A stretch of 64,000 nt of DNA, from the NCBI GenBank assembly GCA_037145635.1, contig JBBCXB010000006.1, positions 186,001-250,000 on the forward strand, written 5' to 3'. Source of the stretch: JAATFS01 sp037145635. Its GTDB lineage: Bacteria; Pseudomonadota; Gammaproteobacteria; Xanthomonadales; Xanthomonadaceae. Positions 62,685-64,000 of the stretch are shown in pieces; the first letter of the stretch is position 1, and the number at the start of each line of letters is the position of its first letter. Under the pieces are notes generated by a model. That model did not search any database. It saw only the letters and a list, made by a program, of their open reading frames with translations, and was not told the DNA's origin. A program made the position numbers and the translations under genes.

Positions 62685-63398
62685 GTGACCCAGCTGTTGG
62701 TTGTCGATGATCACCGTTCCATCCGCGAGCCGCTGGCCGCCTACCTGCGCCGCCAGGGCTTCGAGGTCGCCACCGCCGCCGACGGCCCGTCCACCCGCGC
62801 GCGCCTGGCCGAGCGCCGCTTCGACCTGGTGGTGCTGGACCTGATGCTGCCCGGCGAGGACGGGCTGTCGCTGTGCCGGCACATCCGCGACCGTTTCGGC
62901 ACGCCGATCATCATGCTGACCGCACGCGCCGAGTTCGCCGACCGCATCGCCGGGCTCGACCTGGGCGCGGACGACTACGTCACCAAGCCGTTCAGCGTCG
63001 ACGAGCTGGTCGCGCGGATCCGCAGCGTGCTGCGCCGCGCCGGCCCCGCCGCGGTCGAGGCCCAGGCCGAGGCGGCGGGGCAGCTGCGCTTCGAGGGCTG
63101 GTCGCTGGACCTGCTGCACCGGCGGCTGCGCGACCCGCAAGGGGTGGACGTGGCGCTGAGCACGATGGAGTTCGGTCTGCTGCGCGCCTTCCTCGAACGC
63201 CCCAACCAGGTGCTCAGCCGAGACGACCTGCTGGAGCTGAGCCACCGCGACGACATCGGCTTCGACCGCAGCATCGACAGCCAGATCAGCCGGCTGCGCA
63301 AGAAGCTGGAGGACGACCCGCGCCATCCGGCGCTGCTGAAGACGATCTGGGGCAACGGCTACCTGCTGGCCGCCCGGGTCGAACGGACCGGGCCGTGA
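62685..63398 (+). CDS. OmpR-family response regulator
   Basis: A 237-residue response regulator starting with GTG. The receiver has Asp8/Asp9, phospho-acceptor Asp52 (VVLDLMLPGEDG), Thr79 and Lys101 (YVTKPF). The C-terminal winged-helix DNA-binding domain is of OmpR/PhoB type (LSTMEFGLLRAFLERPNQV, DSQISRLRKKLEDDP, IWGNGYLL). The start was chosen because the receiver strand begins immediately (VTQLLVVDDH). It overlaps the sensor kinase by four bases (GTGA). The stimulus and targets are unknown. Confidence 0.92.
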   Translation: MTQLLVVDDHRSIREPLAAYLRRQGFEVATAADGPSTRARLAERRFDLVVLDLMLPGEDGLSLCRHIRDRFGTPIIMLTARAEFADRIAGLDLGADDYVTKPFSVDELVARIRSVLRRAGPAAVEAQAEAAGQLRFEGWSLDLLHRRLRDPQGVDVALSTMEFGLLRAFLERPNQVLSRDDLLELSHRDDIGFDRSIDSQISRLRKKLEDDPRHPALLKTIWGNGYLLAARVERTGP

Positions 63399-64000
63399 GG
63401 CTGCTGCCCGGCAGCCTCGGCGCGCAGCTGGTGCTGCTGATGTTCGGCGGCTTCGTGGTCGGCAACCTGATCGGCACCCTGGGGCTGTGGTCGCAGGCCG
63501 GCGCGCTGCATCCGATCGCGCGCGAGCACGCGCTGTCGCGCACCGTCACCGCCTACCGCCTGGCGCACCGCGAGACCCTGGACGACGACGAGTGGCTGGA
63601 CGCGTTCAACACCGCGGTGGCGCACCTGTGGATCGACCGCGTGCCCAACACCGCCGCGATGGACGAGCGCGAGCAGGCGCTGGCGCAGGACATCCGCACG
63701 CGGCTGTCGGCCGCCGCGGTCACCGTGCGCATGCCGTGCCGCACCGCGCCCGGCCGCAACGGGCTGTCCGGCCTGAAGGAGAACAGCGCGGCGGTGGAAT
63801 GCGTGGAGATCGACCTGGCCCTGGGCGACGGGCGCTGGCTGCATACCCGCCAGGCGCTGCCGGTGCAGTCGCTGTGGCAGGAGAGCTGGCAGCTGCTGCG
63901 CTTTTCGCTGCTGGTCGGGATCCCGCCGGTGCTGATCCTGATGTACATCTTCGTCAACCGCATCCTGCGCCCGACCACCGCGCTCACCAGCGCGGCCGAG
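63395..64000 (+). CDS. Sensor histidine kinase, 3' part beyond the right edge
   Basis: The frame is open from GTG 63395 to the window end, about 202 residues. An N-terminal membrane segment (LVLLMFGGFVVGNLIGTLGL) is followed by a periplasmic domain of about 130 residues and a second membrane segment (FSLLVGIPPVLILMYIFVN). It reaches the start of a HAMP linker (RILRPTTALTSAAE). The kinase core lies outside the window. It is coupled to the response regulator by the GTGA overlap, so the pair is a standard two-component system. Confidence 0.9.
   Translation, partial: MRLLPGSLGAQLVLLMFGGFVVGNLIGTLGLWSQAGALHPIAREHALSRTVTAYRLAHRETLDDDEWLDAFNTAVAHLWIDRVPNTAAMDEREQALAQDIRTRLSAAAVTVRMPCRTAPGRNGLSGLKENSAAVECVEIDLALGDGRWLHTRQALPVQSLWQESWQLLRFSLLVGIPPVLILMYIFVNRILRPTTALTSAAE

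Overview
The window is GC-rich proteobacterial chromosome. Gene content and order (tamBA, glyQS, a BPSS1780-type membrane protein, tatABC, hemH, rdgC, ttcA, plsB, and a LacI/TonB-receptor/halogenase locus) point to the gammaproteobacterial family Xanthomonadaceae, for example Xanthomonas or a Lysobacter-like genus. That placement is inference from protein families; there is no rRNA or other marker here. I saw no tRNA, rRNA, CRISPR array or intact insertion sequence.

Layout. (1) 1-9.5 kb is an accessory region of lower GC: a secreted YD/RHS-repeat protein running off the left edge, its upstream partner, a second partner-like gene with no RHS gene beside it, a GC-rich secreted PQQ-type beta-propeller protein between them, and a decayed gene. 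(2) 9.6-35.6 kb is conserved chromosome: TamA/TamB outer-membrane assembly, both glycyl-tRNA synthetase subunits, an orphan GspE-type ATPase coupled to a glutamine amidotransferase, Tat protein export, ferrochelatase, tRNA thiolation, RdgC, and PlsB coupled to a lipoprotein. (3) 35.6-41.9 kb is a LacI regulator, a TonB-dependent receptor and a flavin-dependent halogenase, with a LacI-type operator overlapping a candidate promoter. (4) 42.0-59.3 kb is a complete two-partner contact-dependent inhibition (CDI) locus on the minus strand: cdiB, a 5018-residue cdiA and a small AT-rich immunity candidate. (5) 59.4-64 kb returns to conserved genes: pyrF, an acid phosphatase lipoprotein, yceH, idi, and a two-component system cut by the right edge.

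The most interesting element is the CDI locus. The last ~150 residues of CdiA carry a C39-like cysteine peptidase signature (Gln4880, Cys4886, His4969, Asp4989), with spacing close to that of bacteriocin-transporter peptidases. The next gene starts one base inside the cdiA stop codon and its Shine-Dalgarno lies within the last cdiA codons. GC falls at the presumed toxin entry motif and stays low through the immunity gene, as expected for an exchanged toxin/immunity cassette. A second, mid-gene GC dip sits where receptor-binding regions lie in known CdiA proteins. The stalk contains a super-repeat of exactly 777 bp (259 residues) that keeps its phase over five consecutive intervals.

Tight coupling by 1-4 base overlaps recurs across the window (tamA/tamB, gspE-like/amidotransferase, tatB/tatC, hemH/hydrolase, lipoprotein/plsB, phosphatase/pyrF, response regulator/kinase, cdiA/cdiI), and I used it to choose several starts.
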